In this document: positions 34,804 through 47,383 of the stretch, piece after piece
Numbering within the stretch: position 1 is the stretch's first letter
Layout of the letters: the number at the start of each line of letters is the position of its first letter
Assembly: GCA_947652605.1 (NCBI GenBank)
Contig: OX393579.1
Span: forward strand, 1 to 64,000
Direction of reading: 5' to 3'
Source: Elmis aenea
Taxonomy: Eukaryota > Arthropoda > Insecta > Coleoptera > Elmidae
Length of the DNA: 64,000 bases
Made by a program: the position numbers and the translations under genes
Notes under the pieces: generated by a model
Told to the model about the DNA's origin: nothing
Database searches by the model: none
The model's input: only the letters and a program-made list of their open reading frames with translations

Positions 34804-35639
34804 GTAAGGTTACAAGCTCACAGGGCGCGGCGAGTTCAAAAAGCAACCGCGGATCTAGTTTTAAAGATGAACAATTTAAACTACCTATTAATTAATTTAT
34901 AGTTCACATCACACATGGATGGATGTATTAATAAGAAGTTGCGTTGGGGAAAGCGATGCGGAAAAAATTACGTTTAATTACAAAACCGGGCCAAGAAATG
35001 AAAATAATGCAACTTGCGAACGATAGCACGAGATGAAAATGAGATTTAAGTTGTGGCAAAAGCGAAAAATCCGCGCCAGTCTAACTTCCAACATAATTTA
35101 CTTTGCTACATTTTTAAGTTTCATAAATTTAATCTTCATCCTCACGTAATAACCCCAGCGATGATGCAGTTAAAGCTGAGTACGTCAAAGCTACCGACAA
35201 AAAGAGTTCTAAAATAACTTAGCATCGTATAAAAGCGTAGCCTGGTTGGTTGAGGAGCAAGTTTCCATGCATGGATGGCACTTAAAAACCGTAAGCGAGG
35301 CAGTCATTTTGATTTTCCACGAAGGAATTCATTAAAATCGTATACGATTTTTTTACACAGTTTGTTCCGTAAAATTAACTGTAGAAAAAAAACTAACTAT
35401 TGTTTAATGAAACTCATACGAGGCTAAACTATTAAGGAATCTTTCTAGTTTTAATACATTGGATCTTTTTTGGAGGTGGTTAGGTTTCTAATTTTGTAAA
35501 CGATGTTCAGGGAAATATCCATGCCTCATCGCCAGTCGCAACTCTTAAAAGAAAAATATCTGCCTGTAAGGTATAAAAAAAGTTTGTTTTTTTTAAATCT
35601 GATTTATTTTGCTTCGGAATGTTTTTTCTGCTGCTAATC
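34804..35639. other. Noncoding stretch
   Basis: No further exon that could continue the 34717 frame was recognised. Plain mixed sequence. Confidence 0.4.
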
Positions 35640-35836
35640 ACCGGTGAAGGGAGAGGGAACAAGGATCAGGTGGGTAAGGGTAGAGGGTAGGTGAAAGTAC
35701 TGTCACAGCATTTGCCTACAGTAGGTAGAGGAAACCACCTGAAACCCCTACAATGACAGGCGGCCTCGGAATTTAAACTCACGACCTCTCGAGTGGTCGG
35801 TAGGTTGCTGACCAACCAGCCACCGAGCTCGGTATA
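35640..35836 (-). mobile_element. tRNA-derived SINE
   Basis: On the minus strand the sequence starts GAGCTCGGTGGCTGGTTGGT (from about 35829), an A-box-like promoter region (about 35807-35824), and continues to a B-box-like GAGTTTAAATTCC (35768-35780). These are the internal RNA polymerase III promoter elements of a tRNA-derived head. The body holds GGTGGTTTCCTCTACCTACTG then GGCAAATGCTGTGACAGTAC (35693-35739), a core seen in arthropod SINEs. The tail is C/T-rich, not a clean poly(A). A minus-strand frame of 83 codons reading through it is not a gene. Confidence 0.75.
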
Positions 35837-36109
35837 AAGAAAGTTACATTTTGCAAAGTTTTTGGTGTGAGTAGTCTCAAAAACCATCGTACAGACACTT
35901 TTTAACGCCCAAATCATCGTATTAAATATCCAGAACAGTCCTTAGGTACATTACTTAACAATTTGTTCTTGTCATTTGGTACATCTGTTTATAAGACCGC
36001 ATTTGTAACTTAATTGTCGGAAGATTTATGTTTGGGTACAAAAAAAAAACGCACGAAACAAATACCAGTATTAATTTTGTTTACGTAACGTATAGCAATA
36101 GTTTTGATT
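35837..36109. other. Noncoding spacer
   Basis: No feature seen between the SINE and the coding-like segment. Confidence 0.45.
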
Positions 36110-36430
36110 TGTGGTTATGGCAATTTCAGGAGTCGTCCTCCAACGCGTTCATGATCTTTCCGATACATTTCATCGGCACCTTGATATGCGTCGATTTTTC
36201 CAGACGAATGTGGGACTTGGCATGACAGCATTCATTAGTCTACTAAACACATGCTGCTAAGTGTCCCCGTCATCAGGCACGACAGACAAGCCGTCACTCA
36301 GTATATCACCAGCTGCCACAGACGCCAGTTTTTTTTTTCCTTTAACGCGCGCAACACTTGCTGCTTGTGCTAGTCAAAAAAAAATATCCAGGCAATTATA
36401 CAACATCGAATCGCGCGCTATAAAGAACGC
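36110..36430 (-). pseudogene. Coding-like segment with frameshift, unassigned
   Basis: The minus strand reads KKKLASVAAGDILSDGLSVV then PDDGDT before a stop (about 36350-36258). In another frame it reads AKSHIRLEKSTHIKVPMKC then IGKIMNALEDDS, ending at a TGA near 36133. Composition is much richer in G+C than the flanks. Acidic serine/glycine-rich sequence followed by a basic block and an acidic C-terminus looks like a protein end broken by a frameshift. The plus strand is also open (36261-36449), so orientation is not certain. The family is unknown. Confidence 0.32.
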
Positions 36431-39400
36431 GAAAAACCCGATGACATGAGTTAGTAACCGCGTTGTGTGATTCTACGTCGAGGCACATATTTCATTACAA
36501 GGCCCTGACGGGATGCACAAATAGATCTAGACTTTAATTAGTGAGAATTGCTGCCAAGTTTATGTTTCAACAACTTTTGTTTTTAGTTAATTGAAAACCT
36601 TTTAAAACATGTTAACACATTCGTCTACCTACATTTATATAACATGATTAAATACGGCGGTTTCCTGAACATACACCACTACAAGCAGAATGTATCGCCT
36701 TTAACTACATCATTAGGACCACATAACATTATATTTATGAACATGTTATTAGCGTTACACGATATTAATTAGCTAGATCAAAATCTGTTCTTCAGGATCA
36801 GTAAGGTTCATTGTCATGCGAGGTGGATATAAGTCACGATGGCGACATACTTAACCAATTCAATCGAAATTAGCCATGGGACATTTCGAATACGTAGGAT
36901 CTTCTCATGCAAACACGAATTTCTTTACACTATTTCTCGATGAAACAAGATTTAAAAAAAAACTGTTTGATCAAATTCCTCGACTATACTACGCGCTCGA
37001 ATGTAATTATCACAAATTTCCTTATCTTTACGTGTTAAAAAAATTCGAATCACCTCGGATCCCCAAATTTCCAGGGTAAAACCCACCAGACTTTCTCGTT
37101 AGTTATTTCAAAAACACAAAACGTTCCTGTCGCGTTCAGAAAAACATGGTAATCATTAGTCTAATTCATGAGAAGGGCAAATTAAGCGAATCCTTTCCTT
37201 GTCTCTACCTGTCGACTTCAAGAGGAAAGAAGTGCTTCCAGCCGAGCTGTATGAAAACGAAAACAAGCACGACAAGTGGATCATTACGTTAATGGTAAAT
37301 TAGCGGGGAGGCTGCTAATGGGGGCGCAAACACGTACAACAATTATTGAAAAGTAGAGAACAGGATCTTCGGATGTCTAAACCAGACATGATTTTGTAAA
37401 GACAGAACCGAATGACAACAGCCTGATAATTCGTAAAAAATTTAATGAGACAGGTGATATAATGCTTTATAAAAATGAAGTAGTTCATATAGGATGGGTC
37501 AATAAAATTAGCCCATGGAAGTGCCTTCACTTTTAAAAATTGCAAGTTAATACAAAATCAGACACTTGCTGTATATACTTTCGATAAAATTTTGCACTTC
37601 ACCCTAAATTATCAACAACAAAAAATTGTGTTATAATTACGACAAAACCACGCGTAATTATCTAACTTACATTAAACCGAAAAACACATTGTACGAACGT
37701 ATAATAGGGCACTTCGAAAGTATACCACTTTAAAATACATGATTTATTAATAAGTTTTGAAGGGCGAACGAACGCCTCTGGGGGCAAAATACAACTCGAA
37801 ATCCACACATGAAGTAAAATTTAGTGACGCGAGTCATATTTTATTACAACGGTGCTAAAACACTGCCATATAGTCTTAAAATTAATTAACTGCTTTTTTA
37901 AACTCGGCTGCCAGCATTTCCCAACTTTATAAAACCGCAAATGGGAAATTAAAATGTTCGCTTTTAGGGTAAAATATGAAACAAGACTTGCAAAAAACAA
38001 ATACGCTTCATAAAATAAGAAATATAAATATTAACAAACTATACACTATATAAAAATATAATACGAAGTAGCTGTAAAAAACGTGCATTATAAATAACAA
38101 CGATATTTTATTTATCATTTTAGATAAGGCACTTAAAAAAAGAGAATTATATTGACTACTAAATATATAACAGATAAGATATAAGAAATTTGGCGATATA
38201 AATCATCTTGTAAGACCTCAATGGAAGATGTGAAACTTAAAATTCTAGAATCATTTCCGAAACAAGAAAAACCGTGATGAAAACTAAATTCTTTTAGCTG
38301 GTTTTAATTTAAAAGGCATCAAAACAACTTCGAAAAAGTTACATCCAAGCACACTCATGTATACAAATGATAAGCCATAACATGTTGTAACTCACTAGTA
38401 GTGCAAGTCGAAACAAATTGAATTACGCACCATGTTGATGAACATTCCCAAATGACACCTCTTAATTTGAAGTAAATAATCTAACTGTCTGCCAGACTCG
38501 CCCATACACACCACAATCACACGGAAACATAAATTTTGAATGCACGTGCAATGCGAAACGAAATTTATACCTGACCGCATTCACTTATCCAGCGTACGAA
38601 ACTAATTTTTCATCAGTAACGTTTAGCAGCATTTTTAATATTTAATGCATCCGTCGACAGAACGCGAAGAATTTCAATTAACTAAAATTAAAGAAACAGA
38701 ATACCACGTTTTAAAACAATGTTTCGCGGCCCCAATAAAAAATTAATACAGCCGCTTGAGTAACACGCATTTTTAAATTCTTTTAAGCAGTAAATCTTGT
38801 ACTGAAATTGTTAAAAAGCGTTCGGCATTGAAAGATATACGATTCGTATACACACAATGAGTGGTGTTAACAGTTTTATTATGTTTAGGCATACGAATTT
38901 TGTTCCTATGTAAAAACAAATAAAATTCTGGCAATAAGGATTTTTTAATTAAACAAAACTTTAACAAACAGTAAAACATAAAAAATGTCCTTTAAATGTT
39001 TTGCATATTTATCGTGTACCTTTTACTATACCAAGAACAATTTTCCGTAGAAATTTTCACCGAATATTTCGAAGACCTCCCCCACACTTAAAGTTGTGGC
39101 AGGACGCTTAGCGCACTTGTTAAAATCTGTGGAAAATACTTGACGACTTTTTGTAGGAATTACGCTAAATCCCCCTACATCCCTATTAAACAAGTGTCTT
39201 ATGAATTGTTGAACATTTTTGTAAAATTTGTGTGCTAAGCGCTAAGGGACTAGTTTTAGTGAATGCATGCATGAAATGGTGGATGAAATTGCGCATAAAC
39301 GTATGTGTATTGTTAACACGCGTGTATAGCGGTGAAAATTTAAAAATCTATTTTGCAAATTGGTCATTTGAATATGTTTTTTAGATGAATGGATATTTTA

Positions 39401-39569
39401 TGGCATACATCAGAATATATTGTGTTGATTTACACATGAAAATCATATATGCTATGTATGCAACAAGAATTTGTGACTATGGTAGATACTCAAAATTAAA
39501 ACAAAAACTACTTAATTAAAGGAGTGATAATTAAAATTTAAAAAAAAAAACTGAATTTAGCATTTTGCA
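36431..39569. other. Noncoding stretch, no gene seen
   Basis: Mixed A+T-rich sequence. Frames at 36876-37079, 37315-37545 and 38395-38580 show no domains and no paired splice sites. Confidence 0.4.
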
Positions 39570-39925
39570 AAGCCAAATTTCCACTCCAAAAATGTGCTGC
39601 TTTGCATTTGGTGGAACATGAAAGGTCTACTCTATTATGAATTGCCGAATCCAGGTGAAACAGGCACAGCAGAGCGTTGCCAGTAACAACTCATCAATTT
39701 GAGTGATGTATTGGAGATAAAGAGGCCATTTACTGGTCAAGGAAGCCGCCAAGTGATTTTGGTACCTGATAATGCTAAACCACATATCGCAAAAGGGACA
39801 AAGGAAGGTATATTTACTCTGGGCTGGGAAGTTCTTCCTTATGCCTGACCGAAAAGAAAAATTGGCCAAGATCAAAAAACTTAGTATGAAGGATAATGGC
39901 AAAATTTCTGGCGCAGTAAAATAAA
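39570..39925 (+). pseudogene. Mariner transposase fragment (catalytic-core region)
   Basis: Mariner transposase excises and inserts Tc1/mariner elements at TA sites. One plus-strand frame reads [38 protein letters not shown], then a stop, QLINLSDVLEIKRPF, and ILVPDNAKPHIAKGTKEG followed by TLGWEVLPYA and a stop at about 39845. The W-W-[DN]-x-K-G-x-x-Y-Y-E-L block and the DNA[KR]PH-A...LGWEVLP block, which holds the second catalytic aspartate, are diagnostic. Two in-frame stops and the lack of the N-terminal third and of terminal repeats show a dead, truncated copy. Weak debris may continue to about 39925. Confidence 0.9.
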
Positions 39926-40289
39926 TCGATGTGTTGTTTACACTGTATTTTTTTATTCTGATGCAAAATTTTGAACATGGCTGTACTTTTTATGGCGCTA
40001 ATAACTAACAAAAAAAAGGCCATTAAAAATTCGTTTTAATTACGGACGCAATTTTTCAACTACTAATTAGTAAAGTTACATATTAATTTCAGTTTTGAAA
40101 GTTTTATGGACCTGTTCCGTTCGTCTCATACTGTGAAACGTCTAATTGTGTGAATCCTCCGCCAGTCTAGCGAAGAAATTTTTAAAGGAGCCGCGTCTGA
40201 GCACAATGCATACCTCGTAATTTATATTTTCTCACGAGCATAAAATCCCTCGCATAAAATTAACTAAGTACAATGTCGGAGTAAAGTAA
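39926..40289. other. Noncoding spacer
   Basis: No feature seen apart from mild G+C increase approaching the next island. Confidence 0.45.
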
Positions 40290-40570
40290 AAAAGGGCAGC
40301 CGGCCGAGACGGGTCGCATTTTCATTTCGTCACACTCAACATCCTCCAGATGTCATGCTCGGCTGTTTCCTGCACTTCTTGTTCTTCTTACAAAGTAACG
40401 CGCACTAAATCCGGAGTTGGTTCCGATTTAGCGGGCTCCTTCCCTAACTACTTGTAGAAAAGGGACACAATGAGCCCTCGAGCCGGGGTCGTCGGGGCGG
40501 CGGGAGCAACGCGGTGTAATTTAGGAGCTCTTGAACCGAGACTTACAAGTGGCTCCCTCTCAAGTATTAG
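40290..40570. promoter_or_regulatory. G+C-rich island, candidate regulatory module
   Basis: A sharp compositional change is seen, with G/C-dense stretches around 40484-40515. A compact imperfect hairpin CTAAATCCGGA..TCCGATTTAG lies at 40405-40431. No open frame is notable. It could be an enhancer, an insulator or a promoter; motif evidence is weak. Confidence 0.3.
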
Positions 40571-42243
40571 TGGGTTAGTGCTGTGGTGTTCTTTTATTTG
40601 ACGCAATCGCGACTCGATTTATTTATAGGTTACGGCCACAAACAACTTCAGATTTACCGATTCGTTCTGCGACTAAATTGCCGGCGGAAGTTAACAGATT
40701 GATTAGCTATAAGAGGTTAATGCGGCATACTTCACTGACCAAAAGGTTAACTAACTTAACAATAAATAAAACCGTATCCCCCATTACTCGCCACTATCAC
40801 ATTTATGCTAAACTTAAATGGGCAGATAGACGACAAAAAAACTTTTAAAAATCCTTAAATTGAACAGTACAGGATAATTCATCAACCCTTAGACGTCTTT
40901 CGCTGAAGATGACGTCCAACACGTTTATAAAAAACACATGAAAATCTTTTACGGTCAAGAAAATGTAAGTCTGTCAGGCATCAAAAAGAATCCTATATTT
41001 TTTGACCAATTGCAACAATTGGACCACTGGAATATTTTTGCTTAAAAAAACTAAAATTTTGACTCCACGTTCATGGTAGAAATAAGTTTTATCTTTATAC
41101 TTGATAGTTGACTTAATATGTGAATTGGAATATAAAAACACAACCAAACATACAATTTATATAAAAAAGGTATTAATAATACAAAAATGGTTAACTTCCA
41201 ATTTGAAACAACATTTTTGTCTGGATGCTATACGTTTCTATTAAAATTAAGAATCTTCAGGAAATTGCATTTACAAGAAGCGTCTTTGGTATGAAAAGCT
41301 ACCTGTAAAACCAGGAAATAAGTTTTCATATAAGATTTTCAACACCAACTGCTGGAGTCGCACACGATTTTTTAAAGCAAATAAACCGTTGATACTAGCG
41401 CAATGAAAATGTTGTAACATTTATTACCATCGTCAATTTTGATCTCCTTTTAGACACCCTAATATTTATCAAAACGAAAAACATATTTTCGCATTTATAA
41501 ATTATTATACAGATGACTGCTTTGTACAGGAGTATTTTTGCTGTTAATTTAGGCACACTAAAATAGTGGACACAAACAAATAAATAATAAATCAAACCAA
41601 TGCAAAAAGTCTGACAATAATGTATCCAACCGATTTCACCTTTATTAAAAATGCCATTTCAATTGATAAACTGTCATAAATGCCGTAATAGAGAATTGCA
41701 ACTAAATGACGCAAAAAAACTATCGTCAATGTTGATTATTCATTACGAATCACGACTACCAATCAACTGCAATTACATTCCATTTGGTATAAGCTACAAT
41801 CCAGAACATAAAATTGAACGCAGCATTTTTAATTGTCGGATTCAATCAACCATTGGGGATGTTTTCCATAAACAGCCAGAGTATAAATACGCAAATATTG
41901 CACTTTGAAATTATTACCATACACAGAGTGTAATTGCCGCCTCGATTAATTTCATGGAACTTGAAAACAACACTAAGAATACATTATTAAATAGATAAAT
42001 AATCTGCATCCTGGCATTAAAATATACTCCAAATATTAATGTATTTTGAAAAGGCGTTATTCAGCTATTTTTTAACTGTACTGGTTTGTTTTTTGGTCAT
42101 AATAGCTTTATTTTGTCAATAGTAACTTCACCCCATTCGATCATCACCACACAATTTTTTTAACAGGAGAATAATTAGCTATATTAATAATTATGAATGG
42201 TATAATGAAGGTAAAGAATTAAAAAATATATCTTGTACATATA
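40571..42243. other. Noncoding stretch, no gene seen
   Basis: The 85-codon plus-strand frame at 41651-41908 has no recognised domain. A short AACTTCACCCCATTCGATC block at about 42124 resembles motifs near 27050. Confidence 0.4.
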
Positions 42244-42951
42244 TAGGGTGTTTCATAATTGAATGCTGATCCTTAAGGGTGTTATTCCTTGGATGATTTT
42301 AAGAAAAAAAATTCATATCAATCTAAGTCCGCAACCGCCGTATTTTTGAGATACAGGGTGTTAAAAGTTGAAAAAAATATCGGTTTTTTCGTAATATCTT
42401 TGATACCGCTTTAGATATTTTTTTGAATTTTAGTAGGTACTAACTAGGCATAAAAACACATTTTTTTCAGAAAAAAAAAATGGTTCTATTTCTTCCAATG
42501 GCGTCCGTACTAACATGTCCTTGAATATTTTTAATGAAAAAAATGATATGCCAGTTTTTTTTTCAAAATAAATGTCATTTTTACAATTTTGCTTTATCTC
42601 TTAGTAAAAATGGCCTCCTGACTTTTTTTTGTCCGACGAACGGTTGTCGAGTAAAAAAATGAAAGGCTATTAGGTACTCTTGAAGAGTAAAAGAGTACAT
42701 TTCACTTTAGTTTTAATTTTTAATAATCAAGTAAATACATTCAAGTACATGTTAGTACGGACGCCATTGGTAGAAACAGAACAATTTTTTTTTCTGAAAA
42801 AAATGTGTTTTTATACCTAGTTAAATTCAAAAAACATCCTGTATCACAAAAATACGGCGGTTGCGGACCTACATTTATATGAACTTTTTTTCTTAAAATC
42901 ATTCAAGGAATAACACCCTTAAGGATCAGCATTCAATTATGAAACACCCTG
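42244..42951. mobile_element. 708-bp foldback element, CAGGGTGTTT ends
   Basis: The left arm begins (T/C)AGGGTGTTTCATAATTGA and runs to about 42545. The right arm (about 42715-42951) is its reverse complement, about 90 percent identical by eye over the outer 110 bases. The right arm lacks roughly 60 bp present at about 42363-42420 of the left arm. A second internal ACAGGGTGTT lies at 42354, mirrored as AACATCCTGT at 42834. Flanking TA is present at both ends. There is no coding capacity. Confidence 0.93.
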
Positions 42952-43169
42952 TATATGGCCATTAATTTACCAGTACGCTCAAAACTAATCAATTTACCCC
43001 CATTTATAAAGTTTGTTGTGGTTATTTCTAACAAACGAGAACTTTGAGATGAAAATGTAAAGATTCTGGGTCATCCTAGTATAGGTACTATGATAGTAAA
43101 TTGTTCACGAAGTGGTGCGTGTTCGGGAAAACTATGCGTACAGCGATCGATATGCCATAATTTCAAACA
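42952..43169. other. Noncoding spacer
   Basis: No feature seen. Confidence 0.45.
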
Positions 43170-43470
43170 ATTCGTGTAATTTTGCGGACAGGTTCTCTAA
43201 TTCCTTCCATCCACCCCGCATTCGATAGTTCAGAGATTCGCGAACAACGTCGAGAGAGCACGTCAAACCGTTGGCACGAGAGTCTAATATAAATGTCAAA
43301 GTTAGGCAATCAGAAAGAGATTAGCTGGTGGAAGTGACGTGAGCAGAAACGGAAACGTAACCATTTGTTCTACCTGTTACTTGCTGGGGTACTTTTCAAG
43401 CCGCGCCGACATTAATTGCATGCTCTACCAATTGATCTCTATCTGTTTTCCGTTCGCTGTAAGGAAATCA
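43170..43470. promoter_or_regulatory. Balanced-composition island, candidate conserved noncoding element
   Basis: This patch, with few A/T runs, includes a CRE-like GTGACGTGAG at about 43334 and a TTAATTGCATGC block at about 43412. No coding frame is supported. The regulatory reading is inference. Confidence 0.25.
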
Positions 43471-46400
43471 CGCCCATAAACACACGGTATTGCGAGGCAT
43501 CAACAAGTTGGACAGGGAAAAGTTACCACCAAACGACTTATTTAGTATTCAAAAATTAATGACGTGGAAATAACGGTTCGTTTTTATTGCCTGTTAATTT
43601 CAAACCACTTTGAAATCACTGGTTTCGGAAACAGTTAAAAACCTTAGCGATGGGCACATTTTAACAAGTATTCCTCATGTTGTTTATTAACCCTGTATAA
43701 TTTGAGCAGTAATTTTTGAAAGAGGTGCAAGGCCATTAAAAAAACAGAAGTAAGATTAGCTCCAGTTATAGACAAGTCTTTTTTGTAACTATTTATAATA
43801 CTGAAGTCAAGATACCAAAATGAAAATCTACCTACGAATTAGTCCCTAGAAGGTTAGCAGTAAAAATCCTTGAAAAGGCATTTACAAAAGTACAAAACTA
43901 AAATAAACCAAGAGATTAAAGAATAGACGCACCATATAAAATATGTTGCAAGACCAACAATGGATTTAAAATTCTAGATTTATGCCCGGAACAAGAGAGG
44001 CCAAATAAATTCATTTAAGTAACATTATTGTACTGATATATAAATTTTAGATCCATTGGATCAGCTAAATGTAATAATGTAAAGAATTTATTGCCTTTTG
44101 TACCTTTCGTCCATTGCGAATACTTCAAGAAATTTTCTTAGAAGCAAACTAAAGAATAGAATATCAGTAAAAGTCATTAATATAATCATTCCTCATAACA
44201 CCATAAAAATACTTCCAATGTTGAATGCTTTCCGCACAAGAATTAACTTTTAAAACACAACTTTTTATCCTCATATTTATAAACAATTTGCTTCCGGAAT
44301 ATTTATTAAAATATAGTATCTCAAATTATAAAATTTTTAATTACCCTACCCGGAATTGTTGACAACTAATTTGCCGTTACAAAAAAAAAAAGTACGATTA
44401 CAGAAAACTTGTTTTATATAGGACTGAATTAACTTTTCGAAAATTTCTGTACAGATTCCGTTTAATTTTTAAACAGCAGAGCCACAAAAACTCGATTGTA
44501 CTTGATTAAATCTGTTACAAACGATTTTTTGAACAACTAGTTGTTTGCGGACTTCGTTATAGTTCGAACATAATAGTGTTATAGTAGCGCCCAGATACTT
44601 TAATTTTTCTTTTATTACCGACCCCGCCGAACTCTGCAAGCTCTTACGAAGAACTGCTTAAACCTACATACAGCTTGCGTTAAAATATTTCACATGCTCC
44701 TATACGTAACAACACAAAGCAATGCATTATTTAACAATTTTTGCTGCCATACGTTGGCTTCGCAAGTAGATCACTGCAGTGTTGAGAATATTATACAAAG
44801 AAACGCATTATGTATCTCAAATTTATGATTACAAGCCTTCTTGTTGTATAGTAATTTTACAGCACCAATTTTACAACAACAAAAAACAGCTATTGTCAAT
44901 TTCTTATGGTTATTCAAAAACTTGCAGGGCGTTTTTACTATCCTGCAAAAACTGCTGCTGCAGTAGTTTGCAGGAAGCGACATTAGCGGATGTCATATAT
45001 TAATAAGAAACGCATGCTAGATAAAATACCTCAACAACTTCCAACAAATATGCGCTTAGCAGCCAACTATGCATGTAGTTTACCCGTATGAAAGAGCATG
45101 TCAAATCTAATGCGACGATAAATGTATTTCTAAGTGAGAAGGCGTTATTTAATATTGCATACGCGAGAGGCCATGTTTTATAATGATAAACGATGTTGGT
45201 GACTAAGATATATTTCAATTTCAACGCATCGAATTCAAAAAACCATTCAGCAATGACAAATTTCGTTGGGATAATGCCGAATGAAAACTTACAAGACGAT
45301 CAACAATAATTTTAAAAAGGACACAGTGCAACTGAATAATTTTTTTGGTGTAAAATGTTTACCCAAAGTTCTATTCTAAAAGATGAACTTTTCCATACCT
45401 TCAAGCATCTAACAAAAAACCTATAACAGAATTAAAACTACTTAATAATTCAAACAAAAGTTAAAATAGTTTTAGACAGTTAAAACTTTTAAGAAAACAC
45501 GTAACTTACAAGTCTTTTTATTCATGAACCATTTACCAAGAACTATAAAAAGACTGAATGGCTCCTATACAAAAAGCAAAACGCATTAAAATTGATTGAA
45601 ATATCTAGAAATTAAATAGTTCACAATCATAAATATTTTACTGTTTGTTGTGTAACATAAAGAAATTCTACGATGTTTAAAGTGTCTTTTATTTTGAAAC
45701 CCTTACGTTTTGACTTGAGCAAGGAGTTTAAACTAAACATGAACACTTCAGCTTTTGAACACACAAAACTTTTGACGTTCATTGCTTTGGTCACTAAAAA
45801 ATAAATAAAATTACAATATTTATCACAGTTACATGATTAATTGTGGACGCTGCGAGTACAGTTTTAGTTACCTGAGATGAAGTTTAGATTCTAAGGCTAG
45901 TTAAAATTACCTTAAAAAATACGAAAATTACTTTTTATGACTATTGCCATTGGAGTACAAATGTGTGTTAAATTATTTTAAAAAAATAATCAAAAATGTC
46001 TCAACTGTTTTAATGGAAATTCTCGACAATCTCTTCGAGCATTTTTACAAAATTATAAGCATAAATAATTGACTTCGCAGACACGAAAAAAATTACAAGC
46101 AACGGATGGAAATAAGAATTGAAATAAAAGACGTTCCACGGTCATGAAAATGAGGTACAATAAATTACAAAATTAATTCAAGCTATTTAGACGGTATTTA
46201 TAATTCGTACCAGCGCGACCAAGTTACCTGCAATTTGCACAACTTAAATAACACATTAAAGTTTTTTATTTGGCTTGAAGTTGAAGTGAAAACGGCATAA
46301 ATTCTTTAATCAAATAAAATTGTTCGTTACAAGGTCAACAATACTGAAGGTACTTATTGGTTTTATAAACGAACCGCATACAACAAAACGATTTATGAAG

Positions 46401-47063
46401 TGGATTTGAATTTTTTCAAATTCGCCAGCGTTTACAAGTTGAAAACACAAGGTCACTGATTCGAAGCAGTTCTCAGAAAACTGTGGATGACTACAGTAAG
46501 ACAGATCATCGCACAAATAAAAAAATAAGCACCGTTTTAGAACAAAAATGTATCTTTAATGAGTCTGCCGTTGTGCGAGAAACGATAATGTAACACCGAG
46601 ATGTATAAAAAATCTCCAATTAAGACCGTAAAGGTTTAACAAATCATTTCATGTTTTAGTTAAGTGTAGCAGTCCACCTGTGCTCTTTGTAAATGAAATT
46701 CTGAAATAATAATAGACCGCAGTGTTATAATCTAGGAAAATCGTGCACCAGAGAATATGCGAGGGAGGAGATAGAAACCAGAACGCATTTTTTACAGACC
46801 ATATATTAATCATACTCTGTAGATAGAGTGGTGCGTTGGAAATTAACAAAGGATTACTATAAATTATGATCAGTAGCAGTGGCTTAAACAAGAATAATCT
46901 ACTATACAAAGTTTACTGTAACTGATCCCTTAAATAAAAAAATATTTAAAAAAATAATTATTGCTAAAGCTCAACATACTTTAACAATATCAAAGGGAAA
47001 TAAAATAAAGAAGTACAATAATTATTGTTAATGTTGATTTGGGAAGGTAGACGAATTGGTCTT
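43471..47063. other. Noncoding stretch, no gene seen
   Basis: Long A+T-rich stretch. Overlapping frames on opposite strands at 44771-45224 argue for chance openness. A hairpin lies at 44942-44974. No transposon ends were seen until 47064. Confidence 0.4.
44942..44974. repeat. Hairpin, 16-17 bp stem
   Basis: CCTGCAAAAACTGCTG faces CTGCAGTAGTTTGCAGG with almost no loop. No link to a known small RNA is claimed. Confidence 0.6.
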
Positions 47064-47205
47064 ATGGTGCCTGTCCACGTGAGAGTAAACAACTCTCGAT
47101 AGCAGCGTCGCCAAGGATACAGCCAATCGCGAGTTATTCTCAGGGGCTGTATCCTTGGCGACGCTGCTATCGAGAGTAGTTTACTCTCACGTGGACAGGC
47201 ACGAT
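47064..47205. mobile_element. 142-bp palindromic element, GTGCCTGTCCAC family, long copy
   Basis: Arms 47064-47124 and 47145-47205 (61 bp each) are near-perfect inverted repeats around a 20-bp loop. The outer 40 bp match the short copy at 10095-10172. The inner part (AGCAGCGTCGCCAAGGATAC) is absent from the short copy, so one is an internal deletion or the other an expansion. Confidence 0.85.
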
Positions 47206-47383
47206 TAAACGAGTATCAGAGACTTAGAACTTCTCATTAAACGCGTGTTTCATACTGTTTATAATGAGCTGGGTATCAGCAAAAAGATTCCCAAACATGT
47301 AAATGCTGATAAAAGGCAAATGAGGGTTCTGCAGTCAATTTGAAGATGGTACGTGAAAATTGTTAGGTCGCATTAATAGTCCA

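Noticed and set aside
35666..35917. 83-codon minus-strand frame
   Set aside because: Reads through the tRNA-derived SINE; not a protein gene.
39627..40023. Minus-strand frames of 91 and 69 codons
   Set aside because: Antisense to the mariner transposase relic read on the plus strand.
44771..45224. Overlapping frames on both strands
   Set aside because: Mutual overlap with no motif indicates chance openness.
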